Below, one piece after another: positions 43,390 through 52,414 of a stretch of 64,000 nucleotides of DNA. The position numbers and the translations under genes are program-made. This DNA comes from Enterobacteriaceae bacterium UBA5654. GTDB taxonomy: Bacteria > Pseudomonadota > Gammaproteobacteria > Enterobacterales > Enterobacteriaceae. The notes under the pieces are model-generated. The model was not told the origin of the DNA. It saw only the letters and a program-made list of their open reading frames with translations, and searched no databases. Location: positions 56,770 to 120,769 of the forward strand of contig DIJC01000024.1 in NCBI GenBank assembly GCA_002421005.1. The letters run 5' to 3'. Within the stretch, counting starts at the first letter, position 1. Every line of letters begins with the position of its first letter.

Positions 43390-44288
43390 TGCGTGCGCAC
43401 TTTGCGCCGTGAATCCAGCGAGATCAGCACCACCGATGACAAAATCAGCAGCGTGCCGAGCCAGTCGGGGAGCGTAAAGGTTACGCCTAACAGCAGCAGC
43501 GACAGCAGCGCGCTGCTCAGCGGCTCCGCGCAGCTCAGAATGCTCGCCCTGGGGCCGCCAATCATCTGTGCGCCCTTCAGGTACATGCTGAAAGTCAGCG
43601 CCGTCCCAATCACCACCAGATAGAAAAACGCCAGCAGCAGCCCGCCGTTCACCATGAACTCCACGTCATTACCGGCGTAGAAGGGCAACAGCATCGCACC
43701 GCCCAGCAGCATACTCCAGCCTACCACCGGCAGCGTGCCGAAGCGGGCAATCAGATCCGACGGATAGGTGGTATAAAACGCGGCGGCAAAAGCCGAGGCA
43801 ATTCCCCAGAACAGCGCGGCGGGGGAGATGGAAAGCGAGGTCGGATTGCCATGCGTCACCAGCAAAAAGGTGCCGGACAGCGAGGTAAAAATGGCCAGAA
43901 ACACCAGCGCGCCGGGACGCTTTTTACGCACAGCCGCAAACCACGCGACGATAATCGACGGCGATAAAAATTGCAGAATGGTCGCTGTCGCCGCGTTCGA
44001 TTTTTCGATGGCGACCAGAAAGGTCAACTGGACGGTCAACGCGCCGACCAGTGAAAACAGCAGCAGGCTGATGATATCTTTGCGCGTTTTCAGAATGGCG
44101 AAGATTTTATCGCCATGAATGAGTGACAGCGTCAGCAGAATGAAGCCGGAAAACAGCAGCCGTATCATGGTCAGAAACTGTGCCGCGATCTGACTCTCCT
44201 GCATAATATACTGCGCGCAGACGCCGGAGCTGCCCCACAGGACGGCGGCGAATAAGACATAGATAATCCCTTTTTTGGTCGATCCCAT
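43386..44288 (-). CDS. yicL: YicL, EamA-family transporter
   Basis: 300-residue inner-membrane protein with ten predicted helices in two EamA repeats (FAAVLWGSSGVCAQYIM; TALTFSMYLKGAQMIGG). Homologue of E. coli YicL; substrate unknown. Convergent with nepI. Confidence 0.92.
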   Translation of the reverse strand: MGSTKKGIIYVLFAAVLWGSSGVCAQYIMQESQIAAQFLTMIRLLFSGFILLTLSLIHGDKIFAILKTRKDIISLLLFSLVGALTVQLTFLVAIEKSNAATATILQFLSPSIIVAWFAAVRKKRPGALVFLAIFTSLSGTFLLVTHGNPTSLSISPAALFWGIASAFAAAFYTTYPSDLIARFGTLPVVGWSMLLGGAMLLPFYAGNDVEFMVNGGLLLAFFYLVVIGTALTFSMYLKGAQMIGGPRASILSCAEPLSSALLSLLLLGVTFTLPDWLGTLLILSSVVLISLDSRRKVRTH

Positions 44289-44653
44289 TTTTTCCTCTGA
44301 CCTGGTTATTTTTTAACGCGGCGCATCATAACATAAGCCTTACGCATGAAAACTCACCGGAAACAGGGGGGATTTCCCGCATCAGGGAATGCAGGGGGAC
44401 TCTCTGAAGAAGCGGCGGTAAAAGAAAAGTCAGACGCGCGACCCAGATGAAATATTTTCACAATACGCGCTGGCTATGAAAGCGGATAAGTCCTCCGCTT
44501 TTACAGAATAAATAAAGACTTACCGATTTTATTTTAAGCTCGTCTCTCCGCCTTTTCCCGCCTTGCTGAGACCTTTTCATTTTCAGGTTGCCGCCCCGTC
44601 CCGGTATATTTATCTCTTACTGTGGACGTTTTTATTTCAAAAAGGATAAACCC
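44289..44653. other. yicL / nlpA divergent intergenic region
   Basis: 365 bases without a gene. A hairpin AAAGCGGA (44479-44486) / TCCGCTTT (44494-44501) lies in the middle. Promoters of yicL and nlpA must lie here; none is clear enough to mark. yicS of E. coli is not seen. Confidence 0.5.
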
Positions 44654-45475
44654 ATGAAATTTGCGATACCTCATTTGCGCAGCGTGGCGGCGTTGCTGCT
44701 GGCAGGACTGGTACTGGCAGGCTGCGATGGCAACAGCAGCGATGCGAAGCATATTAAGGTCGGCGTTATTAACGGCGCGGAGCAGGACGTCGCCGAAGTG
44801 GCAAAAAAAGTGGCGAAGGAAAAATACGATCTGGATGTGGAACTGGTCGGATTTAGCGGCTCGCTGCTGCCGAACGATCCGACCGCCAACGGCGAGCTGG
44901 ATGCCAACGTTTTCCAGCATCGACCTTTCCTCGCTGAAGATAACAAAGCGCATAATTACAAACTGGTCGCGGTGGCGAATACCTTTGTTTTCCCGATGGC
45001 GGGCTACTCGAAAAAAATTAAGGCCGTCGCGGATTTGAAACAGGGCGATACGGTCGCCATTCCGAACGATCCGACCAACCTGGGGCGCGCTCTGCTGCTG
45101 CTGGAAAAAGAAAAGCTGATTACGCTGAAGCCTAATCCGGGCCTGCTGCCAACCGCGCTGGATATCACCGCTAATCCGCTGAATCTGAATATTATGGAAC
45201 TGGAGGGCGCACAGCTCCCGCGCGTGCTGGACGATCCCAAAGTCACCGTGGCCATTATTAGCACCACCTACATCCAGCAAACCGGGCTTTCACCCGTACA
45301 CGACAGCGTGTTTATCGAAGATAAAAACTCGCCGTATGTGAATATTATTGTCACCCGTGAAGACAATAAAGACGCTGAAAACGTGCGCGATTTTATCCAC
45401 GCTTACCAGTCGCCGGAAGTGGCGACGGCGGCGGAGAAAATCTTCAACGGCGGCGCGGTCCCTGGCTGGGAATGA
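44654..45475 (+). CDS. nlpA: Inner-membrane lipoprotein NlpA
   Basis: 273-residue lipoprotein-28, a MetQ paralogue of the NlpA periplasmic binding family, linked with methionine binding and vesicle formation. Lipobox LAGC with lipidated Cys24 and Asp25 at +2, the Lol-avoidance signal that keeps it in the inner membrane. Conserved binding-protein segments GELDANVFQHRPFL and AIPNDPTNLGRALLLL. Start ATG 44654 after AAAGGATAA; upstream in-frame codons are rejected. Confidence 0.95.
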   Translation: MKFAIPHLRSVAALLLAGLVLAGCDGNSSDAKHIKVGVINGAEQDVAEVAKKVAKEKYDLDVELVGFSGSLLPNDPTANGELDANVFQHRPFLAEDNKAHNYKLVAVANTFVFPMAGYSKKIKAVADLKQGDTVAIPNDPTNLGRALLLLEKEKLITLKPNPGLLPTALDITANPLNLNIMELEGAQLPRVLDDPKVTVAIISTTYIQQTGLSPVHDSVFIEDKNSPYVNIIVTREDNKDAENVRDFIHAYQSPEVATAAEKIFNGGAVPGWE

Positions 45476-45513
45476 TATAATCGGTGACTAAAAACTGCCG
45501 CCCGGAGGCGTCA

Positions 45514-46398
45514 ATGATCCATGTTTTTGGTCACCTTCACCCTGACAGCGATGCTGTCTGCACCGCCGTTGTCACCGCGCAATGGCTGAATCAACAGGGC
45601 CGGGACGCTTGCGCATGGCGTCTGGGCGAACTCAATAACGAAACCCGGTTTATTTTCCGTGCGGCAGAGCTGACGCCGCCCGCGCTGCTGGACAGCGCGC
45701 TTGACGATCGGGATGTCTGGCTGGTGGATTTCACCGAACCCGCGCAGGGGCCGCACTCTTTGCCGGAAAGCAATATCGTCGGCATTATCGATCACCATCG
45801 GCTCGGTGGCCTGATCACCCGTCTGCCGCCCGAAGTGTGGATCAAGCCCGTCGGCAGCAGCGCCACGCTATTGTGGCAGTTGTTGAAGCCGGAAACGCTC
45901 TCCGCCGCCCACGCCACGCTGCTGTTAGGCGCGATAATCAGCGATACGGTGGCGCTGCGCTCACCCACCACTACCGGGGACGATCATCTGGCGGTGGAGG
46001 CGCTTAGCGCACTGGCGGGCGTGGATCTTGAAACCTTCACCCGCGACCTGCTGGCAGCGAAAACCAATATCAGCGGAATGAGCGCCGACGCACTGCTGAA
46101 TAAAGATATCAAAGCCTTTACCCTCGCCGGGCATGACGTCCGCGTGGCGCAACTGGAGCTGTATTCGCTGACCCAGGTCGATGCCATTCGCGACGATCTG
46201 CGCGTGGCAATGGATGCGCTGGTGGCGCAAAGCGGGGCGGCGCTGGTAGTACTGATGCTGACTGATATCACTGAAAACGCCTCCACGCTTCTCTTCTCCG
46301 GCCCGGCGCTTGCCCAAGCCGAACCCTGCGCGGTGCCGGGCATGTTAAGCCGCAAAAAGCAGCTTTTACCCTGGCTTGAACAGCGTCTTAAGCGCTGA
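45514..46398 (+). CDS. Family II (Mn-dependent) inorganic pyrophosphatase-like protein
   Basis: 294-residue DHH-family protein. N-terminal motif FGHLHPDSDAV (metal ligands His7, Asp11, Asp13), DHH motif in GIIDHHRLGG, and the C-terminal DHHA2 motif SRKKQLLPWL that binds pyrophosphate. These define family II pyrophosphatases (PpaC type). Enterobacteria normally rely on the unrelated family I enzyme Ppa, so this is an accessory copy. ATG 45514 after CGGAGG is preferred to a GTG ten codons earlier. Not at this position in E. coli K-12. Confidence 0.87.
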   Translation: MIHVFGHLHPDSDAVCTAVVTAQWLNQQGRDACAWRLGELNNETRFIFRAAELTPPALLDSALDDRDVWLVDFTEPAQGPHSLPESNIVGIIDHHRLGGLITRLPPEVWIKPVGSSATLLWQLLKPETLSAAHATLLLGAIISDTVALRSPTTTGDDHLAVEALSALAGVDLETFTRDLLAAKTNISGMSADALLNKDIKAFTLAGHDVRVAQLELYSLTQVDAIRDDLRVAMDALVAQSGAALVVLMLTDITENASTLLFSGPALAQAEPCAVPGMLSRKKQLLPWLEQRLKR

Positions 46399-46502
46399 TC
46401 GGCCTTTACCTGTTTTTACTGCCTGAAGCGGCACCCGGCGGGGAGTTTGTGGTAAATTTCACCCCCCGCTGCGAAGCGCATCAATATGACAAGGAGGCCA
46501 CA

Positions 46503-47684
46503 GTGCCAGAAGAAATCACCCGCGATAAGCCGCGCCAACGTAGTACGCTCGCCGCCCTGCTCCATGCCCCGGCTGCCGGAGGCATTATTCTGATCGTGGC
46601 ATCGGCGATAGCAATTATCGTCGCCAACTCGCCGCTGGATGCGCTGTATCGTGAGCTGCTGCATTTCAAATTTGCCGGGCTGTCCGTTGAGCTGTGGATC
46701 AACGACGCGCTGATGGCGATTTTCTTCCTGCTGGTGGGGCTTGAGATCAAGCGGGAACTGCTGATCGGGCAACTGGCAACGTGGGGGCAGCGCGCGCTGC
46801 CCGGTCTTGCGGCGCTGGGCGGCATGGCGGTGCCTGCGCTGGTATACCTTTTCTTTAACGCCAGCAACGGTGAAACGGTGGCGGGCTGGGCGATCCCCTC
46901 CGCCACGGATATCGCCTTTGCGCTCGGTGTGCTGGCGCTGCTCGGCAGCCGCGTCCCGGCCTCGCTGAAAATCTTCCTCTCGGCGCTGGCGATCCTCGAT
47001 GACATGGGGGCGGTGATCATCATCGCGCTGTTCTACACCGGGGGGCTTTCCGGCGTGATGCTGGCAGCGGCGGCAGGCGTTGTGCTGCTGCTGATGCTGA
47101 TGAACCGGATGGGCGTAAAACGCCTGCTGCCTTATCTGGTGGCGGGCGCGGTGCTGTGGTTCTTTATGCTGCAATCCGGTATTCACGCCACTATCGCCGG
47201 GGTACTGCTGGCGCTGTTTATTCCGCTGCGCGGCAAAGATGCCCGGCAGCCCGCGCCCATCGATACCCTTGAGCACGGTCTGTTGCCGTGGGTTAAGTTT
47301 CTGATCCTGCCGCTGTTCGGTTTCGCTAACGCGGGCGTTTCGCTGGGTGGCATGACCATGAACGATGTGCTTTCACCCGTTCCGGTTGGCGTGGCGCTGG
47401 GGCTGTTTGTCGGTAAACAAATCGGCGTTTTCAGCATGGCGCTGCTGACCATCAAAACGGGCCTCGCGCCGCGACCACAGGGCAGCACCTGGATACAAAT
47501 CTACGGCGTGTCGGTGCTGTGCGGTATCGGTTTCACCATGAGCCTGTTTATCGGTAACCTGGCGTTTGCCCGCTCGCCGATGTTGGTGGACGAAGTGAAA
47601 ATCGGCGTCCTGGCAGGCTCTGTCGTTGCCGCGCTGGTGGGAATGCTGATCCTGCGTCTCGCGCCCGCGCGCCACGGCCAGTAA
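46503..47684 (+). CDS. NhaA-family Na+/H+ antiporter
   Basis: 393-residue NhaA-type antiporter with 12 predicted helices. Key acidic residues are kept: Asp136 in SATDIAFALG and Asp166-Asp167 in AILDDMGAVIIIALFYT (equivalents of E. coli Asp133, Asp163, Asp164), and GIGFTMSLFIGNLAF near the end. GTG start at 46503 is preceded by AAGGAGG. The usual enterobacterial nhaA lies with nhaR elsewhere; no nhaR is near, so this is a paralogue. Hairpin terminator at 47716-47739. Confidence 0.88.
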   Translation: MPEEITRDKPRQRSTLAALLHAPAAGGIILIVASAIAIIVANSPLDALYRELLHFKFAGLSVELWINDALMAIFFLLVGLEIKRELLIGQLATWGQRALPGLAALGGMAVPALVYLFFNASNGETVAGWAIPSATDIAFALGVLALLGSRVPASLKIFLSALAILDDMGAVIIIALFYTGGLSGVMLAAAAGVVLLLMLMNRMGVKRLLPYLVAGAVLWFFMLQSGIHATIAGVLLALFIPLRGKDARQPAPIDTLEHGLLPWVKFLILPLFGFANAGVSLGGMTMNDVLSPVPVGVALGLFVGKQIGVFSMALLTIKTGLAPRPQGSTWIQIYGVSVLCGIGFTMSLFIGNLAFARSPMLVDEVKIGVLAGSVVAALVGMLILRLAPARHGQ

Positions 47685-47715
47685 AACTGACCCGATCCCA
47701 TCGTTATATGCCCCT

Positions 47716-47739
47716 GCGCCTGCGGTACGCCGCAGGCGC
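47716..47739 (+). terminator. Hairpin after the NhaA-type gene
   Basis: GCGCCTGCGG / CCGCAGGCGC, perfect 10-bp stem with a TACG tetraloop; only a weak T-rich stretch follows. Confidence 0.6.
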
Positions 47740-47784
47740 GCTATTTATACTTTTCATCCTGACTCACCAGACGCCGGATGAAAA

Positions 47785-48561
47785 ATGAATATTACCCAGA
47801 TACGCAACGCCACCCAGCTCATCACCTATGGCGGAAAACGCTTTCTGATCGACCCGCTGCTGGCGGAGAAAGAGGCTTACCCCGGTTTTGCCGGTTCCGT
47901 TCGCGCCGAACTGCGCAACCCGCGTACCGATCTGCCGGTGCCGCTGGCAACGCTGCTGGCGGTGGATGCGGTGATTGTCACCCACACCCACGCCGATCAC
48001 TGGGACGCCGCTGCCGCCGCGCTTATCCCCACCTCTATGCCCGTCTTCGTACAAAACGCCAGCGACGAAAATTTACTGCGCGGTCAGGGGTTTACTCACC
48101 TGTGCCTGCTGGAAGAATGCACCGCGTTTGGCGATATCACGCTGAGCAAAACCGACGGTCAGCACGGCCCGGATGAGGCGTATGCCAACCCGCAGCTTGC
48201 CGCCAGGCTGGGCGACGCCTGCGGTGTGGTCTTTACCCATCCGCAGGAAAAAACGCTGTATCTCGCCGGGGATACGCTCTGGGTGCCAGCGGTAGAAGTG
48301 GCGCTGCGCCGCTACCAGCCGGAGGTAGTGGTGCTCAATGCCGGATGGGCGCATATTATCGGCGTGGGGCCGATTATTATGGGGGCGGAAGAGGTGTTTA
48401 AAACGCATCGTCTTGTGCCGCAGGCGCAGATCGTCGCCACCCATATGGAGGCGCTTAATCACTGCCTGCTGACCCGTGCGGCGCTGCGTGAATACGTGGA
48501 TGCCAACCAGTTCGGCGAGCAGGTTTTTATCCCGCAGGACGGCGAAGCCCTGACTTTTTAA
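47785..48561 (+). CDS. Metallo-beta-lactamase-fold hydrolase
   Basis: 258-residue MBL-fold protein of the UlaG/YtkL-like type. Metal motif HTHADH (His67, His69, Asp71, His72), second-site residues in LYLAGDTLW and a later His in VATHMEALNH. Cytoplasmic. Substrate unknown. It is followed after 39 bases by a GlxA-type regulator in the same direction, which may control it. Confidence 0.87.
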   Translation: MNITQIRNATQLITYGGKRFLIDPLLAEKEAYPGFAGSVRAELRNPRTDLPVPLATLLAVDAVIVTHTHADHWDAAAAALIPTSMPVFVQNASDENLLRGQGFTHLCLLEECTAFGDITLSKTDGQHGPDEAYANPQLAARLGDACGVVFTHPQEKTLYLAGDTLWVPAVEVALRRYQPEVVVLNAGWAHIIGVGPIIMGAEEVFKTHRLVPQAQIVATHMEALNHCLLTRAALREYVDANQFGEQVFIPQDGEALTF

Positions 48562-48603
48562 GCGTTCTGATAACGACCGGCCTGGCCCGAACGCAGGAAC
48601 ATG

Positions 48604-49560
48604 ATGATGACTACACTCACCGTCGCCCTTATCGTGACGCCGCACTTTAGCCCGTTTCACCTCTCCGTGCCGTCGATTCTGTTTGGCGACAAAATCGCGG
48701 GGCGTAAGCTGTTTGACCTGAAAATCTGCGCGTTAACGCCGGGCAGAGTGGATTCAGCTGTCGGATTTTCAGTCAACGCGCCTGCCGGGCTGGAAGCGGT
48801 GGCCGGGGCGGCAATCGTCATCGTCCCGTTCTGGCACAGCGTTGACGAGCGCCCGCCGCAGCCCTTGCTCGACGCGCTGGCGGCAGCGCACCGCAACGGC
48901 GCGCAGGTGGTGGGCCTGTGTCTTGGTGCATTTGTGCTGGGTTACGCCGGGCTGCTGGACGGGAAACGGGCGACGACGCACTGGGAATACGCGGCGGATT
49001 TTCAGCGCCTTTTCCCGCAGGCGTTGCCGGAGATTAACGCACTCTATTGCGATGACGACCGGCTGATCACCTCCGCCGGAACCGCAGCGGCGCTGGATTG
49101 CTGTCTGTATATTATTCGCCAGCATTTCGGCAGCGCGATCGCTAACCAAATCGCCCGGCGGATGATTGTGCCGCCCTGGCGCGAAGGCGGGCAGGCGCAG
49201 TTTATCGAGCATTCCGTGCCGCAGACCACCCGGGACGCACGCATTAATACGCTGATTGATTACCTGCAACGCCATCCTGAGCAGCCGCATGATATCAACG
49301 CGCTGGCGCGGGTGGCGTCGATGAGCCGCCGCACGCTGACGCGCCACTTTGTTAAAGCCACCGGGCAGACGGTCGCCGACTGGATCGTCACCGGACGGCT
49401 GCGCCGCAGCCAGAGCCTGCTCGAGGGTGGGGATTTAAGTATTGAGCAGGTGGCGGAGCACGCCGGTTTTCAGTCAGCGATCACCTTTCGCCAGCAGTTT
49501 AAAACCCATTTTGGCGTCAGCCCGAGCGAATGGCGAAAAACCTTTCGCGGACAGCGCTGA
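48604..49560 (+). CDS. GlxA-family AraC-type regulator
   Basis: About 318 residues. N-terminal DJ-1/PfpI-like domain (residues 5-170, with VVGLCLGAFVLG and TSAGTAAALD) fused to a C-terminal AraC HTH pair (DINALARVASMSRRTLTRHF and SIEQVAEHAGFQSAITF). Three Met codons lie in succession (48601 to 48607), so the exact start is open by one or two codons. The ligand is unknown; the MBL gene upstream is a possible target. Convergent with the alcohol dehydrogenase gene. Confidence 0.87.
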   Translation: MMTTLTVALIVTPHFSPFHLSVPSILFGDKIAGRKLFDLKICALTPGRVDSAVGFSVNAPAGLEAVAGAAIVIVPFWHSVDERPPQPLLDALAAAHRNGAQVVGLCLGAFVLGYAGLLDGKRATTHWEYAADFQRLFPQALPEINALYCDDDRLITSAGTAAALDCCLYIIRQHFGSAIANQIARRMIVPPWREGGQAQFIEHSVPQTTRDARINTLIDYLQRHPEQPHDINALARVASMSRRTLTRHFVKATGQTVADWIVTGRLRRSQSLLEGGDLSIEQVAEHAGFQSAITFRQQFKTHFGVSPSEWRKTFRGQR

Positions 49561-49575
49561 ATCTTACCGGCATCC

Positions 49576-49601
49576 GCCGTGGTGCGCGCCCCCACCACGG
49601 C
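49576..49601. terminator. Bidirectional hairpin between convergent genes
   Basis: GCCGTGGTG (49576-49584) / CACCACGGC (49593-49601), perfect 9-bp stem between the regulator and the alcohol dehydrogenase. Confidence 0.55.
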
Positions 49602-49613
49602 GGCCTTAGCCAA

Positions 49614-50669
49614 TCACGCCTGTAATGTGCCGATATCGATCACAAAACGATACTTCACGTCGCTTTTCAGCAGGCGCTCGTAGGCATCGTTAATCTCATC
49701 CATGCGGATCATTTCGATGTCCGACGTGATGTTATGTTCGCCGCAAAAATCCAGCATCTGCTGGGTTTCTTCAATGCCGCCAATGCAGGAGCCGGAGACC
49801 GAACGACGGCCCATAATCATCGGCAGCGTATTCAGCGTCGGGTCGATATCACCGAGCAGGCCGACAAAAACCAGCGTGCCGTCGAGGGTCAGCGCAGGCA
49901 TATACGGATTAATATCGTGCGCGTAAGGCACGGTATCGATGATCAGGTCAAATTCGCCTTTCACCGCCTCCATTTGCTGGCTGTCGGTGGAGAGCACGAC
50001 GTGGTGCGCGCCCAGACGACGTGCATCGGCCTCTTTGCCCGGCGAGCGGGTAAACAGCGTCACTTCCGCTTCCAGCGCGTGCGCCAGCTTCAGCGCCATG
50101 TGTCCCAGCCCGCCCAGACCAATCACCGCGACTTTGGTGCCTTTGGTAACGCCCCAGCGGATCAGCGGCGACCAGGTGGTGATCCCGGCGCAGAGCAGCG
50201 GCGCAACGGCCTTCGCATCCAGACTTTCCGGGATGCGCAGCACGAAGTCCTGCGTACAGGTAATGGAGCGGGAATAGCCGCCGTAGGTGGGACGATGGTC
50301 GTGGCGATCAACGCCGTTGTAGGTCTGGATGCATCCTTCTTCGCAGTATTGTTCCAGTCCGGACTGGCAGGGCGAACACTCGCGACAAGAATCCACCATA
50401 CAGCCGACGCCGACCAGATCGCCGGGTTTAAATTTGCTGACCTTGCCGCCCACCGAGGACACCCGGCCGACGATTTCATGGCCGGGCACCACCGGGTACT
50501 GGCTGAACCCCCAGTCGTCACGCGCCTGATGCAGATCGGAATGGCAGACGCCGCAGTACAGAATGTCGATAACCACGTCATCTTCGCGCGGATCGCGGCG
50601 TTCGAACTGATAAGGTGCCAGAGGTGCTTTTGCGGACTGCGCGGCATAGCCGAGAATAGTAACCGTCAT
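49614..50669 (-). CDS. Zinc-dependent NAD(P) alcohol dehydrogenase, YahK-like
   Basis: 351-residue medium-chain dehydrogenase of the cinnamyl-alcohol/YahK aldehyde-reductase branch. Catalytic zinc residues in YCGVCHSDLHQ and PGHEIVGRV, structural zinc cysteines in CMVDSCRECSPCQSGLEQYC, Rossmann GLGGLGHMALKLA. Likely reduces a range of aldehydes with NADPH. Start at MTVTILGYAAQ (50669) fits the family; the ORF extends to 50732 without an obvious reason to use it. Confidence 0.9.
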   Translation of the reverse strand: MTVTILGYAAQSAKAPLAPYQFERRDPREDDVVIDILYCGVCHSDLHQARDDWGFSQYPVVPGHEIVGRVSSVGGKVSKFKPGDLVGVGCMVDSCRECSPCQSGLEQYCEEGCIQTYNGVDRHDHRPTYGGYSRSITCTQDFVLRIPESLDAKAVAPLLCAGITTWSPLIRWGVTKGTKVAVIGLGGLGHMALKLAHALEAEVTLFTRSPGKEADARRLGAHHVVLSTDSQQMEAVKGEFDLIIDTVPYAHDINPYMPALTLDGTLVFVGLLGDIDPTLNTLPMIMGRRSVSGSCIGGIEETQQMLDFCGEHNITSDIEMIRMDEINDAYERLLKSDVKYRFVIDIGTLQA

Positions 50670-51065
50670 AGTGACTCCTGAATTTAAGCGGGTGTGAGTG
50701 CCAGAGGCGCTAAAACAGACGCCGTCAGGCAAGAGAGTGAGCGGGTAAAACAGATTAGGAGAACTTCTAGCTTAGCCTCTCTGGTGGCCCGTTGTTTTGC
50801 TCTTTGCGCCATGCTTCCTGGTTTGTGCGTGGCGTTCATCAGCGCGTTCTGATTATGTTCTCTAATCCTTTTTGCGCCGCTGGCCCAGGCTGCTGGCGAA
50901 CAACCGCTTCCGTTAAGGCTGCCTTTCACTGGCTGGAGGAGAGTATGCAGACAGCGGGAGTCATGCTGGAAAAGAAAGTATGAGTCTGTTCCGTTTATTT
51001 CGAATATTGCGATTTTCGTTTATTTCGATTATTCTTGCCGTCAGTATTTGAAAAAGGCGAACGCA
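50670..51065. promoter_or_regulatory. Gap before the HTH/PIN pair, with direct repeats
   Basis: 396 bases without a credible gene. Two direct repeats close to the antitoxin start: CGTTTATTTCGAATATT (50992-51008) and CGTTTATTTCGATTATT (51017-51033), one mismatch, 25 bases apart. They lie 33 to 74 bases before the HTH gene and are plausible operator sites for autoregulation. Confidence 0.55.
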
Positions 51066-51524
51066 ATGACAACTCTGTTGAACAACCTTAACCTGCCGGA
51101 CAGCCGGGAAAGCGAACTGGCACAGCGTGGGCAACGGGAGCTGGCGGCATATATTTCGACCAAACTTGAAACCCAGCATATTTCAATCGTGTCTGATGAT
51201 AAGCAAAACCATAGCATTGAATTACCGACAAGTGCATTGACCATGCTGATGAATATTCTGGGTGAGCTGGCAGCCGGTAACGCCGTGCAGATCGTGCCGG
51301 TACACGCTGAGCTCACGACGCAGGAAGCGGCAAATATGCTTAACGTTTCTCGTCCCCATCTGGTGAAGCTGCTGGAAGCGGGTAAGCTGCCTTTCCATAA
51401 AACGGGGCGGCATCGCAGGGTACTTTTTGCTGATTTAATGGAATATAAAAAACGGCGTGACAATGAAAGTCTGGAGGCCATGCAGGCTCTGGCCGATCAG
51501 GCGCAAGACTCAGGAATGTATTGA
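51066..51524 (+). CDS. HTH antitoxin-like DNA-binding protein
   Basis: 152-residue protein with an excisionase/MerR-like HTH at about 85-130: ELTTQEAANMLNVSRPHLVK, then LPFHKTGRHRRVLFADLMEYK. The stop codon overlaps the start of the PIN gene (TGATG). Small DNA-binding protein directly before a PIN toxin is the layout of a type II toxin-antitoxin pair. Start ATG 51066 is preferred over a TTG six codons upstream. Confidence 0.82.
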   Translation: MTTLLNNLNLPDSRESELAQRGQRELAAYISTKLETQHISIVSDDKQNHSIELPTSALTMLMNILGELAAGNAVQIVPVHAELTTQEAANMLNVSRPHLVKLLEAGKLPFHKTGRHRRVLFADLMEYKKRRDNESLEAMQALADQAQDSGMY

Positions 51525-52099
51525 TGAGGCATTCACCCTATCCCGTAGTATTGGACGCATGCGTATTGTATCCCGCGAGATTGCGGGATCTGCTTATGCA
51601 TTTAGGGCTGGTTGGGCTATACCAACCAAAGTGGAGCGATCGTATCCATGATGAATGGTGCAGAAATTTGTATCTGAACCGTCCAGATATTGGCCCGCAG
51701 GTACTGGAAAGAACGGTTGAACTTATGAATACCGCATTGCCAGATGCGAATGTGACGGGTTATGAATCACTTATTACGGATTTAAGATTGCCCGATGAGA
51801 ATGACCGTCACGTTCTGGCCGCAGCGATACGAGCAAAAGCAGAAGTTATCGTCACGCTGAATCAAAAAGATTTTCCGGCAGAGATTTTGTCCTCGTTTGA
51901 CATTGAGGCACTACACCCTGATGAATTTATCTTTGATCTCTTCGATTTAAATCATGCGCTCGCACTTGAAGCGGTAAGACGGCAACGTCAGTCTCTCAGA
52001 CATCCTCCCATGACCACGACTGAATTTTTATCCATGTTATTGAAGCAGGGATTACCAATGACATTTAAAATGCTTGAGGATTACCAATATGCAATCTAA
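51524..52099 (+). CDS. PIN-domain toxin
   Basis: 191-residue PIN-domain protein: VVLDACVLYPARLRDLLMHLG with the first acidic residue, HDEWCRNL, then DENDRHVLAAAIRAKAEVIVTLNQKDF with the remaining acidic residues. Probable ribonuclease held in check by the preceding HTH protein. The C-terminal 60 residues are an extra helical region absent from short VapC proteins. Unlike the PIN protein at 18961, this one is paired with a DNA-binding antitoxin. Confidence 0.83.
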   Translation: MRHSPYPVVLDACVLYPARLRDLLMHLGLVGLYQPKWSDRIHDEWCRNLYLNRPDIGPQVLERTVELMNTALPDANVTGYESLITDLRLPDENDRHVLAAAIRAKAEVIVTLNQKDFPAEILSSFDIEALHPDEFIFDLFDLNHALALEAVRRQRQSLRHPPMTTTEFLSMLLKQGLPMTFKMLEDYQYAI

Positions 52100-52414
52100 C
52101 GTCTTCGTTTTCTCTTAAACCACACTGATTCTTTAACGTAGCCAGTCATAGCGATCCCGCCCTGTCTCTTTTTCGCACCCGCAATTATTGTAGGGTTTGA
52201 CCTTTTCTGTTCATGATCCTGAACACCATGGGACGTATTGAGACCGTACTGAAAGCACGGGAGGGTTGCCTCGCCAAAACGTACAACCTTTCGCCGTCTG
52301 GCGTTTTCCCCCACAAATATTAAGAAAGAACTCATTCAATATGTGACAACTCTGGCTGGTGTGTTAAATATGTTATATAGCCTTTTTTAACACGATCTCA
52401 GGGAGCGCCTCATC
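52100..52414. other. Gap between the PIN toxin and the BLUF-EAL gene
   Basis: 315 bases. A 79-codon minus-strand frame (52096-52335) has no recognisable motif and no supported start; it is not called. The AT-rich stretch 52340-52395 probably holds the promoter of the BLUF-EAL gene. Confidence 0.5.

Noticed and set aside
52096..52335. 79-codon minus-strand ORF after the PIN toxin
   Set aside because: No recognisable motif, no clear ribosome site, and low-complexity basic C-terminus; not enough support for a gene.
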